From positions 1 through 64,000 of the forward strand of contig NZ_MWUM01000021.1 of the NCBI RefSeq assembly GCF_002028455.1: a stretch of 64,000 nt of DNA, given 5' to 3'. Within the stretch, counting starts at the first letter, position 1; each line of letters begins with the position of its first letter. The translations under genes and the position numbers were made by a program. The notes below the pieces were generated by a model. The model was not told the origin of the DNA. It did not search any database and was given only the letters and a program-made list of their open reading frames with translations. The stretch is from Zoogloea sp. LCSB751 (GTDB lineage Bacteria > Pseudomonadota > Gammaproteobacteria > Burkholderiales > Rhodocyclaceae). Shown here one piece after another: positions 48,940-57,309 of the stretch.

Positions 48940-49559
48940 GCGGACAAGCTTTCGTTGTCGGACTGACTGGCGGAATCGGCAGCGGCAAGAGTGCAGCAGC
49001 CGATCTTTTTGCTGAGCTGGGGGCGGCGGTCGTCGATACCGATCGGATCGCCCATGCGCTGACCGCGCCGGGAGGCACGGCGATGGCGGCGCTGCGCGAT
49101 GCTTTCGGCGCCGGGGTGATCGCTGAAGATGGTTCGCTGAACCGCCCGGCGATGCGGGCGCTGGCTTTCGAGGATCAGGACGTCCGCAAGCGCCTTGAAG
49201 GCATTCTCCATCCGATGATCCGCGCAGAGAGTGACCGTCAGTGTCGGCAGGCACAGGCGCCCTACGTGGTGCTGGTGGTGCCTCTGCTGATCGAGTCGGG
49301 CACCTACCGCGGGCGGGTGCAGCGTCTGTGCGTCGTCGACTGCCCGGAAGAAGTCCAGGTGGAGCGCGTCATGCGCCGCAGCGGCCTCGAGGCCTGCCAA
49401 GTACGGGCCATCATGGCCGTGCAGGCCTGCCGCGCCGATCGCCTGGCGGCAGCCGATGACGTGGTGGATAACGGCGATGGCCTGGCGCAGTTGCGCGAAC
49501 AGGTTGTCGACCTGCATCGCCGCTATCTGGCGCTCGCCGCGCAGCTGGAGGGGGTGTGA
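48936..49559 (+). CDS. coaE: Dephospho-CoA kinase
   Basis: 207 residues, P-loop kinase for the last step of CoA synthesis. Walker A is G-L-T-G-G-I-G-S-G-K-S (10-20). D-T-D-R-I-A-H-A-L and P-L-L-I-E-S-G are typical. ATG 48936 overlaps the SPOR gene stop; GTG 48927 is the only longer choice. The next gene, zapD, starts 54 bases on. In gammaproteobacteria coaE-zapD-yacG is also a linked group. Confidence 0.95.
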   Translation: MSGQAFVVGLTGGIGSGKSAAADLFAELGAAVVDTDRIAHALTAPGGTAMAALRDAFGAGVIAEDGSLNRPAMRALAFEDQDVRKRLEGILHPMIRAESDRQCRQAQAPYVVLVVPLLIESGTYRGRVQRLCVVDCPEEVQVERVMRRSGLEACQVRAIMAVQACRADRLAAADDVVDNGDGLAQLREQVVDLHRRYLALAAQLEGV

Positions 49560-49613
49560 TATGATTCGCGCCGGTCAGACCGACACCTTCTCATTCGACA
49601 TTCAGGCGCGCGC

Positions 49614-50369
49614 GTGATCACTTACGAATATCCGCTCAACGAGAGGATCCGGACGCTCCTGAGGCTGGAAGACCTTTTTGACAAGGCTGCGCATTTCCTG
49701 GCGTCCGATGGCGCTTTAGAGCACCACATCGCGCTGTTGACCGTGTTCGAAATTCTCGAGGTCGCCAGCCGGGCGGATCTGAAGGTCGATCTCGTGCAGG
49801 AACTGGAGCGCCAGCGGCAGATCCTGCTGTCTTTCCGCAACAACCCCCAGATTTCCGAAGATGCGCTGTCGGGAGCCCTTTATGAGATCGAGCAGGCATC
49901 GGCCTCCCTGCTGGCAATGGCGGGCAAGACCGGCCAGTATTTGCGCGAAAACGAATGGTTGATGAACATCCGCAGCCGTGCCGCCATTCCGGGTGGCGCC
50001 TGTGAATTCGATCTGCCGTCCTATCACCATTGGTTGAACCGGGATCCCGAGCTGCGTCGCCATGACCTGCATGCCTGGCTGCAGCCCCTGCTGCCGATCC
50101 GCGATGGTCAGGCGATCGTGCTGCGGCTGCTCCGTGCCAGCGGTCAGCCGGAGGAGCTGACCGCCCTGCGCGGTGCCTTCCAGCAGACCATGGGTGGCCG
50201 CACCGTGCAGATGATCCGCATCCGCCTGCAGAGCGGCGCCCAGTGTGTGCCGGAAACCAGTGCCAATAAATACGCCCTCAACATCCGTTTCATGAATGCC
50301 GAAACCGTCACCCGCCCCGGGCAGGTCGACATGGATGTGGCGTTCCAGCTGACTTTCTGCAATCTCTGA
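49614..50369 (+). CDS. zapD: Cell division protein ZapD
   Basis: 251 residues, DUF1342 family. It bundles FtsZ filaments at the Z ring. The opening Y-E-Y-P-L-N-E-R-I-R-T-L-L-R-L-E is diagnostic, as are Y-H-H-W-L and L-R-L-L-R near the middle. The start is GTG 49614. The stop TGA shares one base with the yacG ATG. Confidence 0.95.
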   Translation: MITYEYPLNERIRTLLRLEDLFDKAAHFLASDGALEHHIALLTVFEILEVASRADLKVDLVQELERQRQILLSFRNNPQISEDALSGALYEIEQASASLLAMAGKTGQYLRENEWLMNIRSRAAIPGGACEFDLPSYHHWLNRDPELRRHDLHAWLQPLLPIRDGQAIVLRLLRASGQPEELTALRGAFQQTMGGRTVQMIRIRLQSGAQCVPETSANKYALNIRFMNAETVTRPGQVDMDVAFQLTFCNL

Positions 50370-50575
50370 TGGAAACGCCGCGCGCACCTCGTGAGGTGAA
50401 ATGCCCGACCTGCGGGGCGCCCGTGGTGTGGGGCCCGCAGAGCCCCCATCGTCCGTTCTGTTCCGAACGCTGCCGGAAGATCGATCTGGGCGCATGGGCG
50501 TCCGATGCTTACCGGGTGGAAGGGGAAACGCCTCTGGATGACGAGGCGGATCCCATGCAGCGTTTCGGCCGCTGA
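50369..50575 (+). CDS. yacG: DNA gyrase inhibitor YacG
   Basis: 68 residues with a Cys4 zinc site: C12, C15, C31 and C35 (C-P-T-C and C-S-E-R-C). F-C-S-E-R-C-R-K-I-D-L-G-A-W is the family core. It binds GyrB and limits gyrase activity. It overlaps zapD by one base and converges on the Nudix gene, whose stop is adjacent. Confidence 0.94.
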   Translation: METPRAPREVKCPTCGAPVVWGPQSPHRPFCSERCRKIDLGAWASDAYRVEGETPLDDEADPMQRFGR

Positions 50576-51514
50576 TCAGTCTTTCCAGATCGACCGGATT
50601 GCCGCGATGCCGTGGGCGCCAGCCGCCTTGGCGATATTGAGCTCGTCCACGTCCAGACCGCCGACGGCGAAGACCGGCAGAGGCAGGCTGCGTACCCGTT
50701 CCGCAAAAACGTCCCAGCCCAGGCCCGCCTGACCAGGATGGCTGGCGGTGGGTTTCACGGCGCCCAGCATCGCGTAGTCGAGGCCCAGCGCTGCCGCATG
50801 TTCGAGTTCCGCACGGCTGTGGCAGGCGGCGCCGACCCACTCGAAATCCGGCCGCGTCGCCGTACTGGCCAGCAGATGGCCCGGCAGGTGTACGCCGTGG
50901 GCGTTGCTGCGGCGGGCCAGATCCACGTCGCCATTGATCAGCGCGATGGCGCCCGCGGTGCGGCAGCGGGCGACGACCTCGCGGACAAAGTGTTCCCGCT
51001 CGCTTTCGGCCAGCCCGGCTTCACGGATCTGGACCAGGCGCAGCCCGTTGGCGAGGGCCTTGTCGAGACGCGCCAGCTGGCTGGTTACGCCGACTTCAGC
51101 CGCCTGGGTGATGCCCATCGTGCGAGGCAGGCGCAGTGCCTTCAGGATCGGGCCATTGGCGGGCAGCATCGGTTCGACGGTCATTCCGTCGGCTTGCTGC
51201 CACGACAGCGCGGCATGCACGCGGTCGTGAATTTCTCCGTGCCAGGCTGGCACCTCGAAGAAGTGCAGGCTGACATGGGCGTGCTCATAGACGTGTTCGC
51301 GGGTCAGCCACGGCCAGGCTTCGTCCACCTGCATGTCGAGTTCTTCGTGCAGTTCGCGGATCAGTGCATCGCGCGGGGTTTCGCCAGGCTCGACCTTGCC
51401 ACCCGGGAATTCCCAGTAGCCGGCGTAGAAGGTGTCGGCGGCGCGCTGGCCGACCAGGAAACTGCCGTCAGGCCGGGTGATTACCGCAGCCGCTACATGG
51501 ACGATCTTTTTCAT
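50576..51514 (-). CDS. Nudix hydrolase fused to a thiamine-phosphate-synthase-like domain
   Basis: 312 residues. The N-terminal MutT-type domain (1-130) has an intact Nudix box: G-G-K-V-E-P-G-E-T, then R-E-L-H-E-E-L. It should cleanse oxidised nucleotides such as 8-oxo-dGTP. The C-terminal ThiE-like TIM barrel (about 140-312) shows L-V-Q-I-R-E-A-G, G-V-H-L-P and P-V-F-A-V-G-G-L. ThiE activity is doubtful, because the usual thiamine-precursor residues are not clearly conserved. Such fusions are known in proteobacteria. The ATG overlaps the ATPase gene stop by 4 bases. Confidence 0.9.
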   Translation of the reverse strand: MKKIVHVAAAVITRPDGSFLVGQRAADTFYAGYWEFPGGKVEPGETPRDALIRELHEELDMQVDEAWPWLTREHVYEHAHVSLHFFEVPAWHGEIHDRVHAALSWQQADGMTVEPMLPANGPILKALRLPRTMGITQAAEVGVTSQLARLDKALANGLRLVQIREAGLAESEREHFVREVVARCRTAGAIALINGDVDLARRSNAHGVHLPGHLLASTATRPDFEWVGAACHSRAELEHAAALGLDYAMLGAVKPTASHPGQAGLGWDVFAERVRSLPLPVFAVGGLDVDELNIAKAAGAHGIAAIRSIWKD

Positions 51515-52374
51515 GCTTCGAAGCGCCCTGCGTAGTCACGCGCAAACTGCCAGGCCACGCGTCCACTGCGCGAGCCGCGCAGCAGCGCCCATTGCAGCGC
51601 GTCGCCGCGTGCGGCCGGAATGGCCTCGGCGGGTACGCCGAACTCGCCCAGCCAGTGATTCACCACTGCCAGGTATTCGTCCTGGCTGAAAGGGTAGAAG
51701 GAGATCCACAGGCCGAAACGCTCGGACAGGGAGATCTTTTCCTCCACAGCCTCGGCGGGGTGGACTTCGCCATCCTTGTGCACGGTGGCGGCGTTCTCGG
51801 CGAAATACTCCGGCATCAGGTGGCGCCGGTTGGACGTGGCGTAGATCAGCACGTTGTCCGGTACTGCGGCGAGGGAGCCATCGAGGATGCTCTTGAGCGC
51901 CTTGTAGGCCGGCTCGCCGTCCTCAAAGGAGAGGTCGTCGGTGAACAGGATGAAGCGTTCGGGGCGCCCTTCCAGCAGTTCGACGATGTCCGGCAGGTCT
52001 ACCAGGTCGTCCTTGTCCACCTCGATCACGCGCAGGCCGTCGGTGGCGAATTCGTTGAGCACCGCCTTCACCAGCGAGGACTTGCCGGTGCCGCGGGCGC
52101 CGGTCAGCAGCACGTTGTTGGCGCGCTTGCCGGCCAGGAACTGGCGGGTGTTGGCGACGATGCGTTCCTTCTTGTCGTCGATGTCCTGCAGGTCGTCGAG
52201 GCGGATCTGGTGCGGATGCGTCACCGCTACCAGCCCCGCAGCATTGCGCCGGCGGCGCCAGCGGAAGGCAATCGCGGCGTTCCAGTCGGGGGGCGTCGGG
52301 GCGGCGGGGAGGATGGCTTCGAGGCGTTCGAGCACCCGCTCGGCGCGGGTGAGAAACTGGTTCAGGTCAGTCAT
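51511..52374 (-). CDS. AAA-type ATPase of the DUF815 family
   Basis: 287 residues. Walker A is G-A-R-G-T-G-K-S-S (near 93) and Walker B-like F-I-L-F-T-D-D-L-S-F follows. Y-A-T-S-N-R-R-H-L and R-F-G-L-W-I-S-F are characteristic DUF815 stretches. Its function is unknown; the family often lies near Nudix and coaE genes in betaproteobacteria. ATG 52374 is chosen from the homology-like start M-T-D-L-N-Q-F; there is only a weak RBS. Its start lies inside the tail of the small membrane protein gene, so translation may be coupled. Confidence 0.88.
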   Translation of the reverse strand: MTDLNQFLTRAERVLERLEAILPAAPTPPDWNAAIAFRWRRRRNAAGLVAVTHPHQIRLDDLQDIDDKKERIVANTRQFLAGKRANNVLLTGARGTGKSSLVKAVLNEFATDGLRVIEVDKDDLVDLPDIVELLEGRPERFILFTDDLSFEDGEPAYKALKSILDGSLAAVPDNVLIYATSNRRHLMPEYFAENAATVHKDGEVHPAEAVEEKISLSERFGLWISFYPFSQDEYLAVVNHWLGEFGVPAEAIPAARGDALQWALLRGSRSGRVAWQFARDYAGRFEA

Positions 52375-52477
52375 GGGGAGGGGGATCCGAATTCTTGTTC
52401 CTGGGGCTGCGCAGGGCCAGTCCGACGATGGCGAGCAGCACGGCGACGATGCCGAGTTCAAGACCGATCAACCACAT
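52367..52477 (-). CDS. Small single-helix membrane protein overlapping the ATPase gene
   Basis: 36 residues. One membrane helix covers residues 2-24 (W-L-I-G-L-E-L-G-I-V-A-V-L-L-A-I-V-G-L-A-L), followed by R-S-P-R-N-K and a Pro-rich acidic tail. AAGGA lies 7 bases upstream of ATG 52477. The stop codon is inside the DUF815 ATPase gene (8-base overlap), which suggests translational coupling and a shared role. It could anchor the ATPase at the membrane (inference). Confidence 0.6.
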   Translation of the reverse strand: MWLIGLELGIVAVLLAIVGLALRSPRNKNSDPPPHD

Positions 52478-52560
52478 GGAGTGTCCTTCTGTGCGCCCGG
52501 CCGGCGAACCGGTGGTTATACTGAAATGGTTGTTCTGCAAGCCGTGAGTGTACTCCATCC

Positions 52561-53811
52561 ATGTTCCGTGCTTTTCCCCGCCTGTCCATCGTCCTGGTTT
52601 CGTCCCTGCTGGCCGCTTGTGCGAGCGCGCCCAAGCCGGTCAGCGATGCCGGTTGCACCAGCTGTGCCCCGGCCGCTCACCCTCCGTCTGCGCCGCCCTC
52701 TGCCTCGCCGCCTGCCGGGGCGCCTGCCGCGCGTAGTGGCGGCATCGTGCCGCAGGCCCTGAGCCGTCCGCTGTTGTCATCCTCGTGGTCCGACTTGCCG
52801 GGCTGGGGCAGCGATTCCCAGGACGAGGCCTGGCCGGCTTTCCTGGCCTCCTGCCGTGCGCTGGCGCGCCAGCCGGTATGGCAGGCGCCGTGCGATGCTG
52901 CCAAGTCCCTGGGGGCGCGTCCCAGTGCTTCGGCGGTGCGCAGTTTCATGGAGGCCCGCTTCAACCCGTGGCGGGTGGTCAATCCCGATGGCACCCAGGA
53001 GGGGCTGGTGACGGGGTACTACGAACCGTTGATCAAGGGTAGCCGGACTCGCTCGAGAGCTTTCCAGTGGCCGGTGCTGGGGGTTCCGGAGGATCTGCTG
53101 ACCATCGAGCTGGGTGATCTCTTCCCCGAGCTTAAAGGGCAGCGGGTGCGCGGCCGCCTGGTCGGCAACAAGGTCGTGCCGTATTTCTCCCGTAGCGACA
53201 TGGCGCGCCAGCCGGACAAGTTCGCCGGCAAGACGATCCTCTATGCGGAGGACCCCATCGAGCTGTTCTTCCTGCAGGTGCAGGGCTCGGGCCGGGTGCA
53301 GTTGCCGGATGGCGGCGTGGTTCGCCTGGCGTATGCCGATACCAACGGCTACGCTTATCAGTCGATAGGGCGCTGGCTGGTGGATCGCGGCGAACTCAAG
53401 ATGGAACAGGCCTCGATGGACGGCATCAAGAACTGGGCGCGGGCCAATCCGGCGCGTCTGCAGGAATTGCTCAATGCCAATCCGAGCTACATCTTCTTCC
53501 GGGAGGTGGCCAGTTCCGCTGCGGGGCCGGTGGGGGCCATCGGGCAACCCCTGACGGAAGGGCGCAGCATGGCGGTGGATCCGCGTAGCGTGCCGCTGGG
53601 CGCGCCGGTTTTCCTGGCGACGACCTATCCCAACAGCGCCCAGCCCCTGCGCCGCCTGATGCTGGCTCAGGATACCGGCAGTGCGATCAAGGGCGGCGTG
53701 CGCGGGGATTTCTTCTGGGGCTTCGGCGCCGAGGCGGGTATCCAGGCCGGGAGGATGCGCCAGAAAGGCGAGATGTGGGTGCTGTGGCCGAGGGATCAGG
53801 TTCCGCGCTGA
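52561..53811 (+). CDS. mltA: Membrane-bound lytic murein transglycosylase A
   Basis: 416 residues. A lipoprotein signal ends L-L-A-A-C with the lipidated Cys at 20. After a Pro/Ser-rich linker (25-60) is the MltA domain (about 130-310): T-G-Y-Y-E-P-L-I-K-G, then F-F-L-Q-V-Q-G-S-G-R-V. A C-terminal 3D domain ends V-R-G-D-F-F-W-G and contains the conserved Asp of Q-D-T-G-S. It cuts glycan strands to 1,6-anhydromuropeptides at the outer membrane. It is divergent from the small membrane protein and ATPase genes. Confidence 0.94.
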   Translation: MFRAFPRLSIVLVSSLLAACASAPKPVSDAGCTSCAPAAHPPSAPPSASPPAGAPAARSGGIVPQALSRPLLSSSWSDLPGWGSDSQDEAWPAFLASCRALARQPVWQAPCDAAKSLGARPSASAVRSFMEARFNPWRVVNPDGTQEGLVTGYYEPLIKGSRTRSRAFQWPVLGVPEDLLTIELGDLFPELKGQRVRGRLVGNKVVPYFSRSDMARQPDKFAGKTILYAEDPIELFFLQVQGSGRVQLPDGGVVRLAYADTNGYAYQSIGRWLVDRGELKMEQASMDGIKNWARANPARLQELLNANPSYIFFREVASSAAGPVGAIGQPLTEGRSMAVDPRSVPLGAPVFLATTYPNSAQPLRRLMLAQDTGSAIKGGVRGDFFWGFGAEAGIQAGRMRQKGEMWVLWPRDQVPR

Positions 53812-53947
53812 GCCGGCCGGGAGGCCGCCGCAGCAGGGAATAAGTTTTGCGTTATTTCATTGTTGGCTGGCACGGGGGGCGCCGGTATCGTGCTCCGGTT
53901 TGGAGCCGGCTTGCCGGCGCCGCAGGAATCACTCGCGGGAGAACATT

Positions 53948-54796
53948 GTGCCCCTCACCGAACTCGTCCATTACTTCAATAAACGCAACCAGCTGGCCTG
54001 CCCGTCGGCGCCGGAGCAGAGCTTCGTCATTGCCGATGGCCGGGTGCGGGCGCGCTTCGGCTCGATGTTGCTGGGGACACTGTTTCAGCCGGTGATGGCG
54101 CGGGACGGCGGTACGGTGATCGGCCACGAGGCGCACCTGGAAGTGCTGGAGGGCGATGCCGTTGGGCTGTCGCCGCAGGCGGTGTTTCTCGATGCCCGCG
54201 ACGACGCCGAGCTGGTGCATCTCGACCGGCTGGCGCGCACGCTGCATGCGCTGAATTTCCTGCAGGAGCGCAACCAGCAGGGTGGCTTTCTGGCGCTCAA
54301 CGTGCATCCCCAGCACCTGCGTACGGTCCGGGAACACCATGGGCATGTCTTCGAATCGATCCTGGCCCGTTGCGGCCTGACGCCGGACCGCATCGTGCTG
54401 GAGGTGTCGGACGATGGTTTCGAGGCCCTGCCTGGCCTGCTGCGGGCGATCTCCGGCTATCGGGAGCGGGGCTACCGGATCGCCATCGACAATTTCGGGC
54501 GCCACACGTCCGATCTGGAGCGCCTGGAGGCGCTGGCGCCGGATGTGGTCAAGCTGGACCGCAGCCTGATCGGCCACTCGGGCCACCTGAGTCTGGCCAG
54601 GAAGGTCATGACCGATCTGGTCTTGGAAATCCGCCGCCTCGGGGGGCTGGTGGCATGCCAGTGCATCGAGCATCCGCTGCAACTGGATGTCGCCCAGGAG
54701 GCTGGTGTTGACTGGCTGCAGGGCTATCTTTTTGGTCAGCCGGCCGCTGGTTGCCAGCCCATCGTCAAGCCGCGCCGTTCTCGCGCGGCGGCCTGA
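53948..54796 (+). CDS. Degenerate EAL-domain protein
   Basis: 282 residues. The EAL fold (about 40-275) is recognisable from F-Q-P-V-M, L-N-V-H-P-Q and L-F-G-Q-P. Catalytic motifs are lost: E-A-H-L-E-V replaces E-A-L-x-R, and I-D-N-F-G replaces D-D-F-G. It is therefore probably inactive, and may bind c-di-GMP or a protein partner instead. The start is GTG 53948 with GGAG 7 bases upstream. It lies downstream of mltA but after a 136-base gap, so it may have its own promoter. Confidence 0.85.
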   Translation: MPLTELVHYFNKRNQLACPSAPEQSFVIADGRVRARFGSMLLGTLFQPVMARDGGTVIGHEAHLEVLEGDAVGLSPQAVFLDARDDAELVHLDRLARTLHALNFLQERNQQGGFLALNVHPQHLRTVREHHGHVFESILARCGLTPDRIVLEVSDDGFEALPGLLRAISGYRERGYRIAIDNFGRHTSDLERLEALAPDVVKLDRSLIGHSGHLSLARKVMTDLVLEIRRLGGLVACQCIEHPLQLDVAQEAGVDWLQGYLFGQPAAGCQPIVKPRRSRAAA

Positions 54797-54835
54797 GCCG
54801 GGCCGGCGGGCGCGGCCTTCCGTCTGCCTCTTGCT

Positions 54836-55564
54836 CTACTTGCTGCCTGTGGCCTGGGTCATCGCCTGCTCGAGCTGTGCCAGGGGCACGGCGCCAGGCA
54901 GGCGGTTGCCGTCGGCGGTGAAGATCGTAGGGGTGCCGCTAACCTTCAGCTTCTGGCCGAGGGCCACGTTGCGGTCGATGGCGCTGGTGTCGCAGTTGGC
55001 GGCAGCGGCCGGTGGCACCTTGGCGGCGGTCATCCAATCGTTCCAGGCGGCGGCCCGGTCCTTGGCGCACCAGATATTCTTCGACTTCTCGGTGGAGTCG
55101 GGGCTCAGGATCGGGTACAGGAAGGTATAAACGGTGGCGTCTTTGAGACCCTGCATGTCCTTGGCGAGGCGCTTGCAGTAGCCGCAGTTGGGGTCCTCGA
55201 AGGTGGCGATGATGCGCTTGCCGTTGCCGCGTACCTGCTTGATGGCGTGGTCCAGCGGCAAGGTGCCAAAATCGATCTTCATCAACTGGGCCATGCGGGC
55301 CTGGGTCACGTTCTTGCGCGTCTTGGCATCGATCAGGCTGCCGTCGATGATGAAGCTGACGCCCGCATCGGTGTACAGCAGTTCGCCGGATTTGAGCACC
55401 ACTTCGTACAGATTGCCGTAAGGGGTTTTCTTGACACTGTCGACGGCCGGGGCGTTGAGGAAGCTCTCCAGGTTTTTCTTGACCGAGACTTCGTCGGCCG
55501 CGTGGGCGACACCCGCTGCGAAAAGAAGGGCGGTGAGCAGCGAGCGTACGAAGGGGAATTTCAT
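54836..55564 (-). CDS. dsbC: Thiol:disulfide interchange protein DsbC
   Basis: 242 residues. Signal peptide 1-22 (A-H-A cut). The N-terminal dimerisation domain (25-85) is followed by a thioredoxin-fold domain with active site C127-G-Y-C130. A second Cys pair (W-C-A-K and A-N-C-D) is structural. A cis-Pro loop G-T-P-T is present. It isomerises wrong disulfides in the periplasm, kept reduced by DsbD (not in window). It follows the hydroxylase gene by 40 bases. Confidence 0.95.
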   Translation of the reverse strand: MKFPFVRSLLTALLFAAGVAHAADEVSVKKNLESFLNAPAVDSVKKTPYGNLYEVVLKSGELLYTDAGVSFIIDGSLIDAKTRKNVTQARMAQLMKIDFGTLPLDHAIKQVRGNGKRIIATFEDPNCGYCKRLAKDMQGLKDATVYTFLYPILSPDSTEKSKNIWCAKDRAAAWNDWMTAAKVPPAAAANCDTSAIDRNVALGQKLKVSGTPTIFTADGNRLPGAVPLAQLEQAMTQATGSK

Positions 55565-55604
55565 CCAGGATCTCCAGGAACTACGGGTTCAGTGGGCGGC
55601 AGGT

Positions 55605-56768
55605 TCAGAACCGGCCAGCGATGGCATAGCGCATCAGCGCATTGCGTACGACCGGCAGGCGGTTGGTGAGGTTCAGTCCGAAGTTGCGCAGTCCGGACAA
55701 AAGCGGGTCGGCGGGCTTGAACAGGCGGTTGAGACCGTGGGTGGTGTATTGCAGTAGAGCGGTTTCCTCGGCGCGTGCGCGGGCGTAGGCGCGCAGGATG
55801 GATAGCTCGCCCGGGTCGCGCCAGGCTGGCAGCGTGGCCAGTTGCTCGGCAAGTACGCGGGCGTCCTGGTAGCCGAGGTTGATGCCATGCCCTGACAACG
55901 GGTGGATCGCATGGGCGGCGTCGCCTATGAGGGCCAGGCGCGGTCGCACGACGGTTTCGACGCGCATCAGGCGCAGGGCGAAGGCGGCTGCCGGGGTGAC
56001 CAGTTCGAGGGCGCCGAGGCGGTGTTGGCCGGCTTCGGCGACGCGGGCGCACAGCTCCGTCGGCGGCAGGGCCGCCAGTTCGTCGGCGAGGGCATCCGGG
56101 GCAGACCACACGATCGACATCTGTTGTTCGGGCAGCGGCAGGTAGGCGAGCACTCCGTCCTTGCGGAACCACTGGAAGGCCGTGTTGCGGTGGGGTTTTT
56201 CGCAGCGGAAGTTGGCGACCACGCCCTTTTCGCCGTAAGGGGTGTTGCGAGCCTCGATCGTGGCTGCCTGGCGAACCCACGAGTCTCGACCGTCGGCCGC
56301 GACGATCAGCCGTGTTTCCAGGTGCCGTCCGTCGGCCAGCGTGAGCCGGGCGGTATCGTCGTCAATGGCCAGGGTCGATGGTTCGGCAGGGCACAGCAGC
56401 GTGACGTTGTGCTGGCGCTTTACGGTTTCCCACAGTTCCTGCTGCATCAGGCTGGATTCGACGATCCAGGCCAGTTCGCGCAGGCCGCAGTCGTACGCTG
56501 AAAGGTCCAGTCGCCCGCCGGCGTCACCGTGGATTTCCATGTCGTATACGGGGGTGATGCGGTTGGCATTCAGATGGGGCCAGATGCCGATGGTGGCCAG
56601 GAAGTCCGCGTTGCTCGGGCTGATTGCGTAGATACGGGGGTCCCAGCCGGGCGGTCGGTAGGGGGGGCGGGCTTCGATAATTCCGATCTTCAGGCTGCTG
56701 CCACGCAGTGCGGCGGCGAAGGCTGCGCCGGCCAGGCCGGCACCTACAACGAGTACATCGAGTTTCAT
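55605..56768 (-). CDS. UbiH/COQ6-family FAD-dependent hydroxylase
   Basis: 387 residues. The FAD motif G-A-G-L-A-G-A-A-F-A (9-18), the D-G motif A-A-D-G-R-D-S-W-V-R and the second FAD motif A-L-I-G-D-A-A-H-A-I-H-P-L-S-G-H-G-I-N-L-G are intact. It belongs to the ubiquinone ring hydroxylases; which ring position it acts on (UbiH, UbiI, UbiF or UbiM type) cannot be told from sequence alone. No other ubi gene is in the window. Confidence 0.9.
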   Translation of the reverse strand: MKLDVLVVGAGLAGAAFAAALRGSSLKIGIIEARPPYRPPGWDPRIYAISPSNADFLATIGIWPHLNANRITPVYDMEIHGDAGGRLDLSAYDCGLRELAWIVESSLMQQELWETVKRQHNVTLLCPAEPSTLAIDDDTARLTLADGRHLETRLIVAADGRDSWVRQAATIEARNTPYGEKGVVANFRCEKPHRNTAFQWFRKDGVLAYLPLPEQQMSIVWSAPDALADELAALPPTELCARVAEAGQHRLGALELVTPAAAFALRLMRVETVVRPRLALIGDAAHAIHPLSGHGINLGYQDARVLAEQLATLPAWRDPGELSILRAYARARAEETALLQYTTHGLNRLFKPADPLLSGLRNFGLNLTNRLPVVRNALMRYAIAGRF

Positions 56769-56832
56769 GCAAGGTTCTCCTGCGCCGGATTGTGCCGGAC
56801 GGCGCAGGGGAAGTCATCCGCGACAGGGGCGA

Positions 56833-57309
56833 TCAGCGTGGCGGCGGCGGTGGTGGGTAGTAGTAAGGCGGCGGGCTGGCGGGGGCCTGCCGATAGCCGT
56901 ACCCCGGTAGCTGGTTGCCCTTGGCGTACATGCATTGCTGGTAGGCGATGTCGTAGCGCCGCTGGGCGTCCGCGCCGGCGTAGGTGGCCTGCGAGGCGCC
57001 ACTGGCAGTACCGGCGACCATCCCGATGGCGGCACCCGTTGCCGCGCCGTTGTGGCCGCCCCCCAGCGCACCCACTGCGGCGCCGACAGCGGTGCCCACG
57101 GCCGCATTGTTGATCATGTTCTGGGTGGCCAGATCCTGCGGCGCGATGCCGATGGCCTGCTCCGCGAAGGCGCGGCATTGCCGGTCCTCAGCGACGAATA
57201 GATCGAAAGGCTTGCCGGGGGTCGGCATGACCGCGACACGGGGGCCGCTCGGCAGGCTGGCGCAGGCGCTCAGGAGAATGAGCGGGAGCAGGGCGTATGG
57301 GGCTTTCAT
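56833..57309 (-). CDS. Glycine-zipper lipoprotein
   Basis: 158 residues. Lipobox L-L-S-A-C with Cys at 16. A glycine-zipper membrane-like stretch (about 66-110) reads A-V-G-T-A-V-G-A-A-V-G-A-L-G-G-G and A-A-T-G-A-A-I-G-M-V-A-G. The tail is Tyr/Pro-rich, ending with consecutive prolines. It resembles YMGG-like glycine-zipper envelope proteins. ATG 57309 overlaps the upstream gene by 4 bases, so both are made together. Confidence 0.85.
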   Translation of the reverse strand: MKAPYALLPLILLSACASLPSGPRVAVMPTPGKPFDLFVAEDRQCRAFAEQAIGIAPQDLATQNMINNAAVGTAVGAAVGALGGGHNGAATGAAIGMVAGTASGASQATYAGADAQRRYDIAYQQCMYAKGNQLPGYGYRQAPASPPPYYYPPPPPPR

